The notes: generated from the letters alone by a model not told the origin. Shown: positions 31,704 through 45,198, counted from the first letter of the stretch. The stretch is 55,875 nucleotides of DNA from 2-02-FULL-66-14 sp964651335 (GCA_964651335.1 CAZYVT010000018.1:1-55875), one strand, 5' to 3'. Program-made: numbers and translations.

Positions 31704-31786
31704 ACGATGATCCGGTCCGCCCTCACGAGGATCGATTGGGGGATTATCAACCCAAGCGCCTTCGCGGTCTTCAGATGCCACTTCAT
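31700..31786 (-). pseudogene. Orphan duplicated C-terminal tail of a substrate-binding protein
   Basis: A 28-codon frame whose product contains LKTAKALGLIIPQSILVRAD, almost the same as the C-terminal ends of the two substrate-binding proteins upstream (LKAAKALGVTVPQSVLLRAD and LKTARAMGIKIPETVLMRAT). Its ATG overlaps the stop of the preceding gene and its stop overlaps the kinase start. I read it as the relic of a third copy lost by recombination, or a 3' tail duplication. Whether it is translated is unknown; it could still serve to couple translation into the kinase. Confidence 0.7.
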
Positions 31787-32760
31787 TCGATCACCCGGTC
31801 GGCGCGCAGCAGCACGGACTGCGGGACGGTGACGCCCAGCGCCTTGGCGGCCTTGAGATTGACCACCAGTTCCACGCGCGTGGGCAGCTCCACGGGAAGG
31901 TCGGCGGGTTTGGCGCCTTTCAGGACCTTGTCGACATAAACGGCGAGCCGCCGGAACGACTCGCGCAGATTCGGCCCATAGGACATGAGGTTGCCGCCTT
32001 CCGCGAACTGGGCCCAGCCCGAGACCGCCGGAAGGCGGTGCTTGATTGCCCACGCGGCAATGCGCTCGCGCGCGCTCATGACGCTTGCGACGGGAAACAT
32101 CACCACTGCCTCGCAGCGCGATTTCTGAATCGCGCTCATGGCGTCTCCCAGTTGCGCCTGGCCCCGCGCCTCGAAGTATTCGACCGTCAAACCGATTGCC
32201 GTCGCGGCGGCTTCCGACGCGTGCCGTTCGGCCTGATCTCCGGGGTGTTGGGAGTTGGCAACTATGGCGACCCGCTTCACCCGGGGCATCATTTCCTTGA
32301 GCAGCTCGATCCGTTTGCCGACGAGGTCCAACGCGAGAAACGAGATCCCGGTGAGATTGCCGCCGGGATGCGAAAGTCCCGCTACGAAGCCTGCTTTCAC
32401 CGGATCGCCGCTGAATCCAAAAACCACCGGGATGGTCGTCGTGGCCTTGCCAACGGTCGCAGCCGTCGGCCCCTGCGCAACGATGACATGCGGTTTTGAT
32501 GCAACCAGCTCGGCGGCAAGCTTCTCGACGCGAGCGCTGGAGTCATCGCCCCAGTGCACGTCGAGAATCATGTTCCGGCCTTCGACATGACCCAGCTCGC
32601 GCAATCCTTGTCGAAGCGCATCGAGAAACTCCGATCCATCCTCCACCGTGCTGGGCGAGAGCCAGGCCACCCGGAACTGCGATTGCTGCGAGAGCGCCGG
32701 AAGCGCAGCAGCGAGCGCTCCCGTGCCGAGCACGGCGAGGAAATTGCGGCGCTCGATCAT
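31783..32760 (-). CDS. ABC-type substrate-binding protein, Tat signal, no transporter partner
   Basis: A 325-residue periplasmic protein of the 'ABC transporter substrate-binding' family related to TrpX-like proteins. It has FLDALRQGLRELGHVEGRN, VVFGFSGDPVKAGFVAGLSH, PGGNLTGISFLALDLVGKR and the C-terminal LKAAKALGVTVPQSVLLRAD. The N-terminus ERRNFLAVLGTGALAAALPA is a twin-arginine signal. No permease or ATPase gene is nearby, and a sensor kinase follows, so it may present a ligand to the kinase Cache domain rather than feed a transporter (inference). It shares family with the next upstream gene; the two look like diverged tandem copies. Confidence 0.8.
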   Translation of the reverse strand: MIERRNFLAVLGTGALAAALPALSQQSQFRVAWLSPSTVEDGSEFLDALRQGLRELGHVEGRNMILDVHWGDDSSARVEKLAAELVASKPHVIVAQGPTAATVGKATTTIPVVFGFSGDPVKAGFVAGLSHPGGNLTGISFLALDLVGKRIELLKEMMPRVKRVAIVANSQHPGDQAERHASEAAATAIGLTVEYFEARGQAQLGDAMSAIQKSRCEAVVMFPVASVMSARERIAAWAIKHRLPAVSGWAQFAEGGNLMSYGPNLRESFRRLAVYVDKVLKGAKPADLPVELPTRVELVVNLKAAKALGVTVPQSVLLRADRVIE

Positions 32761-32783
32761 TCGTCGCCGGCCACCCGCAAACC

Positions 32784-33758
32784 CTACTCGATCACACGCG
32801 TCGCGCGCATCAGCACGGTCTCGGGGATCTTGATGCCCATCGCGCGCGCGGTCTTCAGGTTGACCACGAGCTCGTAGGTGGTCGGCCGCTCGACCGGCAG
32901 CTCGGCCGGCTTTGCGCCCTTGAGAATGCGCGCAACGTAATAGCCCGCGCGGCGATACGCCCATTGGTTGTCAGGCCCGTACGAAATGAGCCCGCCGGCC
33001 TCGACCGCTTCCTTCCCGCTATGGATGGTCGGAATCCGGCTGCTCGCGGACTGGGCAATAAGCTCGTCGCCGACGTGCCGGTATTCCATGCTGGTCGGTA
33101 TCACGGCCGCCTCGATCTTCGCGCTCCGGCCGCCGTCGAACGCACCCTTCACATCGGACCTTCCGCCGTAAGGAAACTCGTGCACGCTGAGCCCGAGCTG
33201 TTTTCCAGCCTGCGCCATGTCCTTCAGCTCGACCTGGCACGCTCGCGCCGAATCCTCGTTGTACACGACGCCGATCCGGCCGGCCGAGGGAAATACGTCC
33301 CGGACCAGCTCGATGCGTTTCGCCGTCAGCTCATTGCTCGCGATCGAGACCCCGGTGATGTTGCCTCCGGGCCGTGCAAGGGACTTCACGAACTTGACCG
33401 AAATCGGGTCGTTTACTCCGGCGAAGACGATCGGGATCGTCTGTGTCGCCGCCTTGGCCCCATGGACCGCCCACACCGTCGGCGCGAAGATCACCTGCAC
33501 GTTTGCGCGAACGAGGTCTTCGCCGAGCCGGTTGATCTTGCGGTAATCGGCGTCGGCATACCGGTACTCGATCCGAAGGTTCTGGCCTTCGACAAAACCG
33601 TTCTCGCGCAGGCCCTCCTTGAATGCGGCAAGCAACGGCTCGAATGAGACGCGCGTGCCGTACTCCAGCACGCCGATGGAATAGGTCTGTGCGAGCGCCT
33701 GCGCGCAGAGCAGCGACAGCGCGAAGGCGCGAATGCCTGCGTTCAGCAATGCTTTCAT
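32784..33758 (-). CDS. ABC-type substrate-binding protein, Sec signal, no transporter partner
   Basis: A 324-residue paralogue of the neighbouring gene. The signal peptide is of Sec type (MKALLNAGIRAFALSLLCAQ, cleavage after ALAQ). Family stretches are LLAAFKEGLRENGFVEGQNL, IVFAGVNDPISVKFVKSLA, RPGGNITGVSIASNELTAKR and LKTARAMGIKIPETVLMRAT. I start at ATG 33758; ATG 33770 is an alternative. It lies 59 bases after gltD and 23 before the Tat-exported copy. Ligand unknown. As with its sister, there are no permease genes nearby and a histidine kinase lies downstream. Confidence 0.8.
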   Translation of the reverse strand: MKALLNAGIRAFALSLLCAQALAQTYSIGVLEYGTRVSFEPLLAAFKEGLRENGFVEGQNLRIEYRYADADYRKINRLGEDLVRANVQVIFAPTVWAVHGAKAATQTIPIVFAGVNDPISVKFVKSLARPGGNITGVSIASNELTAKRIELVRDVFPSAGRIGVVYNEDSARACQVELKDMAQAGKQLGLSVHEFPYGGRSDVKGAFDGGRSAKIEAAVIPTSMEYRHVGDELIAQSASSRIPTIHSGKEAVEAGGLISYGPDNQWAYRRAGYYVARILKGAKPAELPVERPTTYELVVNLKTARAMGIKIPETVLMRATRVIE

Positions 33759-33817
33759 ACCCTGCCTCATCGGTTGCCTGCGGAAAGTTGCTGGCTCGTG
33801 TGCCGCGCAGTGCGCGT

Positions 33818-35275
33818 TCAGCGCGGCAGGTCGGAAAAACCCATCAGGAACTCGTCCACTGCGCGGGCGCACTGGCGGCCCTCGCGGATCGCCCACACGA
33901 TGAGCGACTGGCCGCGGCGGGTGTCGCCGGCCGCAAACACTTTCGGTACGCTGGTCGCGTAGCAGCCTGCGCCATCGGTAGTGGCCTTCGCGTTGCCGCG
34001 AGCGTCCTGCTCCACGCCGAACGCATCGAGCATCGAGCCGTAGGGCCCGAGAAAACCCATCGCGAGCAACACCAGATCAGCGGGCAGCTCGAACTCCGAT
34101 CCCGGGATCTCGCTCACCTTGCCGTCTTTCCACTCCAGACGTACCTGGGTGAGGCTCATCAGGCGCCCATCGGCGCCGTTGAAACGCTTCGTGGCGACCG
34201 CCCAGTCGCGCTCGACGCCCTCCTCATGCGAGGAGGAAGTGCGAAGCCGCGTCGGCCAGTACGGCCAGACCGGGTTGCAGTCCACATCCGGCGGCATCGG
34301 CAGGAGCTCGAGCTGGGTGACCGATTTCGCGCCATGCCGGTTCGAGGTTCCAACGCAGTCCGAGCCGGTGTCGCCGCCGCCGATAATCACGACACGTTTG
34401 CCGTTCGCCCACAAGCCGGGCACGCCCTGGTCACCGGCCACGCGCCGGTTTTGCAGCGGCAGGAAGTCCATCGCGAACTCGATGCCCTGCAGTTCGCGCC
34501 CCGGGATCGGCAGATCGCGCGGCTGCTCGGCGCCGCCGGCGAGTACCACGGCATCGAACTCGTCGACGATGGTCGCCGGATCTAGCGCGACCGCCTTGCC
34601 GTTGCCCGCGCCCACCGGCGCCTTGCCCACCGCGTGGTTGGTCTTGAATACGACGCCCTCGGCGCGCATCTGCTCGGCGCGCCGGTCGATGATCGACTTT
34701 TCCAGCTTGAAATCGGGAATGCCGTAACGCAGCAGGCCGCCGATGCGATCGTTCTTCTCGAACACCACGACGTCATGCCCGGCGCGCGCGAGCTGCTGCG
34801 CGCAGGCCAGCCCGGCGGGGCCCGAACCGACCACCGCCACGCGCTTGCCGGTCTCGTGCGCCGCAGGCTGCGGCACCACCCAGCCGTTCTCCCAGGCCTT
34901 GTCGATGATCGCGTGCTCGATCGACTTGATGCCGACGGCGTCCTCGTTGATGCGCAGCACGCAGGCTTCCTCGCATGGCGCCGGGCACACGCGCCCGGTG
35001 AATTCGGGGAAGTTGTTGGTCGAGTGCAGCGCCTCGATCGCGTTTTTCCAATCGTCGCGATAGACGAGATCGTTCCAGTCGGGAATGAGGTTGTTGACCG
35101 GGCAGCCGCTCAGGCAGAACGGGATGCCGCAGTCCATGCAGCGCGCCCCCTGGATCTTCGCCTCCTCGTCGGAGAGACGGGCGTAGATCTCGCGATAGTG
35201 TTTCTTGCGCTGCTGCGGCGCTTCGTGGGCTTCTTCGAGACGCTCGTACTCCAGAAATCCGGTGATCTTTCCCAT
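33818..35275 (-). CDS. gltD: Glutamate synthase small (beta) subunit
   Basis: A 485-residue NADPH-oxidising subunit of glutamate synthase. The N-terminal cysteine motifs CMDCGIPFCLSGCP and CPAPCEEACVL bind [4Fe-4S] clusters. Next come the FAD loop VVGSGPAGLACAQQLARAGH, the NADPH loop IIGGGDTGSDCVG and the C-terminal AGDTRRGQSLIVWAI. It delivers electrons to GltB. The ATG 35275 was chosen because the longer frame runs back through the hairpin into the end of gltB. It lies 71 bases downstream of gltB with a large hairpin between. Confidence 0.95.
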   Translation of the reverse strand: MGKITGFLEYERLEEAHEAPQQRKKHYREIYARLSDEEAKIQGARCMDCGIPFCLSGCPVNNLIPDWNDLVYRDDWKNAIEALHSTNNFPEFTGRVCPAPCEEACVLRINEDAVGIKSIEHAIIDKAWENGWVVPQPAAHETGKRVAVVGSGPAGLACAQQLARAGHDVVVFEKNDRIGGLLRYGIPDFKLEKSIIDRRAEQMRAEGVVFKTNHAVGKAPVGAGNGKAVALDPATIVDEFDAVVLAGGAEQPRDLPIPGRELQGIEFAMDFLPLQNRRVAGDQGVPGLWANGKRVVIIGGGDTGSDCVGTSNRHGAKSVTQLELLPMPPDVDCNPVWPYWPTRLRTSSSHEEGVERDWAVATKRFNGADGRLMSLTQVRLEWKDGKVSEIPGSEFELPADLVLLAMGFLGPYGSMLDAFGVEQDARGNAKATTDGAGCYATSVPKVFAAGDTRRGQSLIVWAIREGRQCARAVDEFLMGFSDLPR

Positions 35276-35295
35276 TCGGTTTTTCTGCACGTGTT

Positions 35296-35330
35296 GCGCT
35301 GCGCTGCGGCGCAATGCCGCTGCGCAGCGC
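35296..35330 (-). other. Strong RNA hairpin between gltB and gltD
   Basis: Two 15-base arms (35296-35310 and 35316-35330) are complementary except for one position, with loop GCAAT. No run of U follows on the gltBD transcript, so it is not a standard intrinsic terminator. It may protect the gltB mRNA 3' end or set the ratio of GltB to GltD. Confidence 0.7.
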
Positions 35331-35346
35331 GTCGTGGTTCTTCCGG

Positions 35347-40008
<4,662 letters not shown>

Positions 40009-40080
40009 GTCTAACCCTCTGATCGACAAACAACTTCGGCAGCTTCGCCGCTTCGCACAAAAATGGCTGCCGGACATTGA

Positions 40081-40109
40081 AATATACCCGCGGAACTCAG
40101 CCTAAACAA
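40081..40109 (-). promoter_or_regulatory. gltBD promoter
   Basis: On the minus strand TTGTTT (40109-40104) and TATATT (40086-40081) are separated by exactly 17 bases, 70-odd bases upstream of the gltB GTG. It lies between the aroB stop and gltB, so gltBD can be expressed apart from aroKB. Confidence 0.6.
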
Positions 40110-40130
40110 GGGCTTTGCCCGGGCGTCTGT

Positions 40131-41240
40131 CTATTGCGCCGCAGCAGCCGACGGTTGCCGTGCGGTACACGCCGTAATCGCATCTCGAATCTGCACTTCG
40201 GCGATCCCTCCGCGCACCGTTGCCTTGCCGGGTGCTTCCAGCAACACGAACCGCGGCTGGCCGTTCGCCGCTTTTTTGTCCACCTGCATGAGATCCAGCA
40301 TGAGCTCGGTGGAAAGCTCCGGACCCGTGGCGGGAAGTCCGGCGCGTGACACGAGCGCCCGCACCCGCTCCGCGTCTGCGCGCGACAGCAGTCCGGTACG
40401 CACCGAGAGTTCAGCGGCCATCACCATCCCCGCAGCGACCGCCTCGCCGTGCAGCCACTTGCCGTAGCCGACGCCGGTTTCGATGGCGTGTCCGAATGTG
40501 TGTCCGAAGTTGAGGATCGCACGCAAGCCGGACTCGCGTTCGTCGAGGCTGACCACCTGCGCTTTCAGCTCGCACGATCGCCGTACGGCGTGCGCAAGGG
40601 CAGCGCGGTCGCGCACGAGCAAGCTCTCGAGGCTCGTCTCGAGCCAGGTCACGAATGCGGCATCCAGCACGAAGGCATGCTTGATCACCTCGGCCACGCC
40701 GGCGCGCAATTCGCGTTCGGGCAGCGAGTCGAGCGTCGCGACATCCGCGATCACCGCGAGCGGCTGGTGAAATGCGCCGATCATGTTCTTGCCCCGCGGA
40801 TGGTTGATCGCGGTCTTGCCGCCGACCGACGAATCCACCTGCGCAAGCAGCGTCGTCGGCACCTGGATGAACGGCACGCCGCGCTGATAGACCGCCGCGG
40901 CGAATCCCGCGAGGTCTCCTACCACGCCCCCGCCGAGTGCGATGATCACGGTGTCGCGACCGCAGCGTGCGGCAAGCAGCCGGTCGAACACGTGCTCCAG
41001 GGTTCGCCAGTCCTTCGCCTGCTCGCCGTCGGCCACGACGATCGAAGTCGCCGCCGCGCCCGCCTGCCCGAGCGCGCGCCCGAGGCGCTCGAGGTAGAGT
41101 GGTGCAACCACCTCGTTGGTGATCACCGCGACGCGGCGCGATTCGAGGTGCGGCGCATACAGGCGGGTATCTTCAAGCAAGCCCGCGCCGACGTGGATCG
41201 GATACGAGCGGCTGCCGAGCGCTACGCGGAGAGTTTCCAC
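40131..41240 (-). CDS. aroB: 3-dehydroquinate synthase
   Basis: A 369-residue NAD- and metal-dependent enzyme of the shikimate pathway. Signatures are ALGGGVVGDLAGFAAAVYQR, VPTTLLAQVDSSVGGKTAIN and the metal-ligand LNFGHTFGHAIE. It starts at GTG 41240 behind GGAGG and overlaps aroK by 19 bases; in-frame codons further upstream belong to aroK. The aroK-aroB pair behind pilQ is a common proteobacterial arrangement. Confidence 0.95.
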   Translation of the reverse strand: METLRVALGSRSYPIHVGAGLLEDTRLYAPHLESRRVAVITNEVVAPLYLERLGRALGQAGAAATSIVVADGEQAKDWRTLEHVFDRLLAARCGRDTVIIALGGGVVGDLAGFAAAVYQRGVPFIQVPTTLLAQVDSSVGGKTAINHPRGKNMIGAFHQPLAVIADVATLDSLPERELRAGVAEVIKHAFVLDAAFVTWLETSLESLLVRDRAALAHAVRRSCELKAQVVSLDERESGLRAILNFGHTFGHAIETGVGYGKWLHGEAVAAGMVMAAELSVRTGLLSRADAERVRALVSRAGLPATGPELSTELMLDLMQVDKKAANGQPRFVLLEAPGKATVRGGIAEVQIRDAITACTARQPSAAAAQ

Positions 41241-41755
41241 CTTTCCTCCAGGCGCGCCAGCAGCTGGCGCGCAAGCGCCTGCACGCTTTGCTTGCCCGTA
41301 TCCAGGACGAAGTCCGCAACCTCCCGATACAGCGGATCGCGCTGCGTATACAGCTCCTCCAGCTTCTCGAGCGGATTGGCGGTCGCGAGCAAGGGCCTGT
41401 TCTTGTCGTGCCGCACGCGCTGGTACAGATCGGCCGGGCGCGCATGAAGGTAGACGACGGTGCCGCGCGCGGCGAGTCGCCGCCGGTTTTCTGCATCGAG
41501 CACGGCACCGCCTCCGGTAGCGAGCACGATGCCGTCGAGCGCGGCCAGTTCGGCGATCGCGTGCGCCTCGCGCGCGCGGAAACCGGGTTCGCCTTCGATG
41601 GCGAAGACGACCGGGACGCCGACCCCGCAGCGGCGTTCGATCTCGTGATCCGAGTCGTGGAACGTGCGTCGCAGGCGGCGCGCGACCAGCCGGCCGACCG
41701 TGGTCTTGCCCGCGCCCATCATGCCTACGAGAAACAGGTTCCCGGAGCACTTCAT
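41222..41755 (-). CDS. aroK: Shikimate kinase
   Basis: A 177-residue P-loop kinase. Walker A is GMMGAGKTTVG, the shikimate-binding segment is DSDHEIERR, and LATGGGAVL plus the lid region HDKNRPLLATANP complete the family pattern. It phosphorylates shikimate. Its ATG 41755 is 148 bases from the pilQ stop, with a terminator-like hairpin in between, so it probably has its own promoter. The 3' end overlaps aroB. Confidence 0.95.
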   Translation of the reverse strand: MKCSGNLFLVGMMGAGKTTVGRLVARRLRRTFHDSDHEIERRCGVGVPVVFAIEGEPGFRAREAHAIAELAALDGIVLATGGGAVLDAENRRRLAARGTVVYLHARPADLYQRVRHDKNRPLLATANPLEKLEELYTQRDPLYREVADFVLDTGKQSVQALARQLLARLEERWKLSA

Positions 41756-41852
41756 GCGGCTATTCTACGCACCCGCAGAATACGCCGTGAGACGGCCGCT
41801 GGCGATCGCTCGCGCAGCTCGCGATGCGCGCGCGCAACCTCCCCGCAAAACG

Positions 41853-41880
41853 AAACGGCCGGGAGCACCCGGCCGTTTTT
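41853..41880 (-). terminator. Hairpin terminator after pilQ
   Basis: AAACGGCCGGG (41853-41863), loop AGCA, CCCGGCCGTTT (41868-41878): an 11-base perfect stem. On the minus strand it is followed by TTTCGTTTTG (including the stem end), a broken U-tract; on the plus strand TTTTT follows. It sits 24 bases beyond the pilQ stop and likely ends the pilMNOPQ transcript. Confidence 0.7.
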
Positions 41881-41903
41881 ACCTACCAGAACGATCGTGC
41901 GAT

Positions 41904-44024
41904 TCAGCGAATCGTCAGCCGTTCGTTCACGATCCGCGGCGTTATGAAGACAAGCAACTCCGTCTTGGCCGTCGCGGTCTGGCGGTTCTTGAACAGGAAT
42001 CCGACGTACGGCAGGTCGCCCAGGAACGGCACCTGCGTCACGTCGGTGCGATCGGTCTGTTCGTAGATTCCGCCGATCACCACGGTGCCGCCGTTCTCGA
42101 TCAGCACCTCGGTCTTGACATGCTTGGTGTTGATCTGCACCCCAGCCGGCGTGGTCGCCCCCGGCGAGTCCTTGTTCACGTCGAGGGTCATGATGATGTT
42201 TCCGTCCGGAGTGATCTGCGGCTTGACCTTGAGAGACAGGTTCGCCTTGCGGAAGGACACCGAGGTCGCGCCGGAAGAAGTCGCCTGCTGATAGGGAATT
42301 TCCGTTCCCTGTTCGATCAGCGCCTCGACCTGGTTGGCGGTCAGTACGCGCGGGCTGGAAATGATCTTGCCTTTGCCGTCCGCTTCCAGCGCCGAGAGCT
42401 CCAGGTTGAGGAATCTTGTCAGCCCTGACTTGAACAGGGTGAAGGCGAAGGAACCCGCAGTGAAGCTGTTCAGGCCGGCCGCCGGCAGGTTGGTGAACTG
42501 GCTGTCCGGAATATACCCGGTCCCCGGATCGGGCGTATACAGGCTCGTGATACCGACCCCCCTGTAATTTGCGCCGATCGCGATGCGCTGGTCGGTGCCG
42601 CCAATGCGCTGGCCGTACTGGTCATCGCGACCGAGAATTCGATTCAGGTCCCCGTAGCCCAGCTTGGTGCCCAGGTTCTTCGCAAAGCTGTCGCTCGCCT
42701 CGACGATACGCGCCTCGATCATCACCTGGCGCACCGCGACGTCGATCTTGGCGATCAGTTTCCGCACCTCTTCGAGCCGGCTTGGCACGTCCTGCACGAA
42801 CAGCGTGTTGGTGCGCGCGTCGATGACGGCGCTGCCGCGCTTCGAGAGCACGCGCTGAAGCGGATCACCGAGCATCTTCTGGACGTCGACAGCCTTCGTG
42901 TAGTTCAGCTGGAAGCTCTCGGTCCGCGTCAGTTCCAGATCGGTGATCTGCTGCTGCGATTCCAGCGACAGCTTTTCTCGCGTCGCAAGCTCGTCGCGGG
43001 GCGCGATCCAGACCACGTTGCCGGTCTTGCGCATGTCCAGCCCGCGGGTCTGCAGGATGATCTCCAGTGCCTGGTCCCAGGGCACGTCCTTGAGCCGCAG
43101 CGTGATGCTGCCGCTCACGGAGTCGCTCGTGACGATGTTGAGGTCGGTGAAATCGGCGATCACGTTGAGTACCGCGCGCACCTCGACGTTCTGGAAGTTG
43201 AGCGAGAGCTTGTCCCCGGTGTAACGGCCGCGCGGGCCGCGCGACGTATCGACGGTCGCCGCCTTGACCTCGACCACGAACTGGGTGTCGGACTGGTAGG
43301 CGTTATGTTCCCACTGACCGCTCGGTTCGATTACCATGCGGACGTTTTCGCCCTGCTGGAACGTGTTGACGATCTGGACCGGGGTCGCAAAGTCCGTGAC
43401 GTCGAGCCGCCGCTTGAGGTTCTCCGGGAGCGACGTCTTGAGGAATTCGATCACGATGTTCTGCCCTTGCTGGCGAATGTCGATCCCCGTCGAAGCATCT
43501 GAAAGATCGACGACGATCCGGCCTTCCCCGCCCCGGCCGCGGCGGAAGTCGACTTCGCGGATCGAGTGCATGGCATCGGCCCGTCCCTCTGCAAAGTGCG
43601 CCACCTTGTCGCTCGGCGTCGGCGAGGCCGCCGCCGCCTGCAGCGTGATGACCAGGGTCTTTCCGTCCACCCGGGCATCGTGCACCACGGAGCGCCTCAG
43701 GTTCAGCACCAGCCGCGTCTTGTCCGCCGCCTGAACGAGATTCATGCTGCGCAGTTCGCCCTGGCCGATCTCCTGGGCGTTGCGGCCGAGCGCATTCGCG
43801 GTATTGCCAAAATCGAACGCGATGCGCGCCGGGCTCGCCACCGTGAAGTTCGGCGGCACGCTCTTCAGCGGCTCCTTGGTGGTGACGCGCACCACGATGG
43901 CGCCGCCCTGCTGCGTGACGTCGAACGCCTCGATGCTGTTGACCTGGGCGGCCGCAAGGCCAATCCCCGCGATCCAGAACAAGAGCGCGTGGAACGTCTG
44001 CAGAAAACCCCTGAGCGTGCTCAT
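41904..44024 (-). CDS. pilQ: Type IV pilus secretin PilQ
   Basis: A 706-residue outer-membrane secretin. It has a signal peptide (ending GIGLAAAQ) and AMIN-type beta domains in the first 250 residues (TKEPLKSVPPNFTVASPARI, DFRRGRGGEGRIVVDLSD). An STN/N1 domain follows (LNFQNVEVRAVLNVIADFT), then the secretin core with QVMIEARIVEASDSFAKNLG and the terminal EQTDRTDVTQVPFLGDLPYV. It forms the pore through which the pilus passes. It is the last gene of pilMNOPQ, overlapping pilP by ATGA. Confidence 0.95.
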   Translation of the reverse strand: MSTLRGFLQTFHALLFWIAGIGLAAAQVNSIEAFDVTQQGGAIVVRVTTKEPLKSVPPNFTVASPARIAFDFGNTANALGRNAQEIGQGELRSMNLVQAADKTRLVLNLRRSVVHDARVDGKTLVITLQAAAASPTPSDKVAHFAEGRADAMHSIREVDFRRGRGGEGRIVVDLSDASTGIDIRQQGQNIVIEFLKTSLPENLKRRLDVTDFATPVQIVNTFQQGENVRMVIEPSGQWEHNAYQSDTQFVVEVKAATVDTSRGPRGRYTGDKLSLNFQNVEVRAVLNVIADFTDLNIVTSDSVSGSITLRLKDVPWDQALEIILQTRGLDMRKTGNVVWIAPRDELATREKLSLESQQQITDLELTRTESFQLNYTKAVDVQKMLGDPLQRVLSKRGSAVIDARTNTLFVQDVPSRLEEVRKLIAKIDVAVRQVMIEARIVEASDSFAKNLGTKLGYGDLNRILGRDDQYGQRIGGTDQRIAIGANYRGVGITSLYTPDPGTGYIPDSQFTNLPAAGLNSFTAGSFAFTLFKSGLTRFLNLELSALEADGKGKIISSPRVLTANQVEALIEQGTEIPYQQATSSGATSVSFRKANLSLKVKPQITPDGNIIMTLDVNKDSPGATTPAGVQINTKHVKTEVLIENGGTVVIGGIYEQTDRTDVTQVPFLGDLPYVGFLFKNRQTATAKTELLVFITPRIVNERLTIR

Positions 44025-44545
44025 TTTTTTACCTCCTGGAGTTGCAGCGCGCTGACACGTTCCACCCAGTCACCGCCGCCTTCCTGGATCAGCTCCTTGA
44101 GGCTGATCTGGCTATCGTCGATCGCCGTGATAACGCCGAAGTTCTGGCCCATGTAGTTGCCTTTCCGCACCCTGAAGAGGTTCGTTCCCGCTTTGACGAG
44201 ACCAAAAGTGTCCTTGCCCCGCATCAGCGTACCGACCATGCGAATCGATTCGAGGGGGAACGCCTCCAGCGGCTCTCTCGGACGGTCCAGGTCGGGCCGT
44301 TGCCCGCGACCTGCGACCGCCGCGCCTCCGGCCTGAGCGACGTTGATACGCTCAGGACGGAAGGGATCCACCTCACCTTCGCCCTTGTAGGGCACCGGCT
44401 CATAGGGTTTCACCTGCGGAAGGGGATCCACCCGCCCGCGCAGATCTTTCGTCAGCTGATTGAGCTCCTGCTTGATTTCGACGTGCTCGTCGCTACCGCA
44501 CGCGGCCAGCAACGCCGCGCTCGTCAGTACGATCAGCCGTTTCAT
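44021..44545 (-). CDS. pilP: Type IV pilus assembly lipoprotein PilP
   Basis: A 174-residue lipoprotein. The signal peptide ends LLAAC with the lipidated Cys16. A low-complexity linker follows, then the beta-sandwich HR-type domain (SIRMVGTLMRGKDTFGLVKA, YMGQNFGVITAIDDSQISLK). It links the inner-membrane PilMNO complex to the PilQ secretin. Both ends overlap neighbours by ATGA. Confidence 0.93.
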   Translation of the reverse strand: MKRLIVLTSAALLAACGSDEHVEIKQELNQLTKDLRGRVDPLPQVKPYEPVPYKGEGEVDPFRPERINVAQAGGAAVAGRGQRPDLDRPREPLEAFPLESIRMVGTLMRGKDTFGLVKAGTNLFRVRKGNYMGQNFGVITAIDDSQISLKELIQEGGGDWVERVSALQLQEVKK

Positions 44546-45195
44546 TTCTTCGACCCTTTTTTCGCGGCTTTTTGCGACTTGCGCTGCGCCGCAACCTCTT
44601 CTTCGTCAAGATAACGGAACGTGCGCGCCACCGTATCCATCGAGAGGTTGCCGTCCTTCTGCGCCTCCACCGACACCTCATTCAGCGTCACGATTCGCGA
44701 GAGCTGCCCCACATCGCTCGCGAACGCTCCCATGTCGTGGTAGGTGCCCGTCACCTTCACCTGGATCGGGAGCTCGTTGTAGAACTCGCGCGAGATCTCG
44801 GCGGACGCCGGCTTGAACAACTCGAACTGCAGTCCGCGGCCAAGGCCCGCCTGGTTGATGTCCACCAGCAGCGCGTCCATCTGCGAACGGTTCGGCAACT
44901 GCTTCAGCAACGCCCCGAACTGCGTGTCGATCTCGCGGAGCTGCTGCTTGTAGAGGTCGATATTGACCGCCAGCCGCTTCTTGTTCAGGTAATCTTCCTT
45001 GAGCTTGGCTTCCTGCACCCGCCCCGCCTCGAGCTCCTCGAGCTGGCCCTGCCAGTCGAGAAAGAAGCCGGCGACCGGGATGACGACGAGGATCGCGAGC
45101 AGCGACGCGATCTTCGGAACGATCGGCCATGTGCCGGGATCCTTCGGATTGAGCTGCTTGAATTCCTCGAGGTACTGGTTGAAATTGATCGCCAT
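44542..45195 (-). CDS. pilO: Type IV pilus inner-membrane protein PilO
   Basis: A 217-residue bitopic protein with a cytoplasmic N-terminus (INFNQYLEEFKQLNPKDPGT), one membrane helix (IASLLAILVVIPVAGFFLDW), a coiled coil (about 50-95) and a ferredoxin-like periplasmic domain. It pairs with PilN. The C-terminus is unusually Lys-rich (RKSQKAAKKGSKK). It starts three bases after the pilN stop. Confidence 0.93.
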   Translation of the reverse strand: MAINFNQYLEEFKQLNPKDPGTWPIVPKIASLLAILVVIPVAGFFLDWQGQLEELEAGRVQEAKLKEDYLNKKRLAVNIDLYKQQLREIDTQFGALLKQLPNRSQMDALLVDINQAGLGRGLQFELFKPASAEISREFYNELPIQVKVTGTYHDMGAFASDVGQLSRIVTLNEVSVEAQKDGNLSMDTVARTFRYLDEEEVAAQRKSQKAAKKGSKK

Positions 45196-45198
45196 GGC

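Noticed and set aside
41759..41781. TATTCT...AGAATA inverted repeat upstream of aroK
   Set aside because: Six-base arms with a 10-base gap are expected by chance at this scale and no promoter lines up with them.
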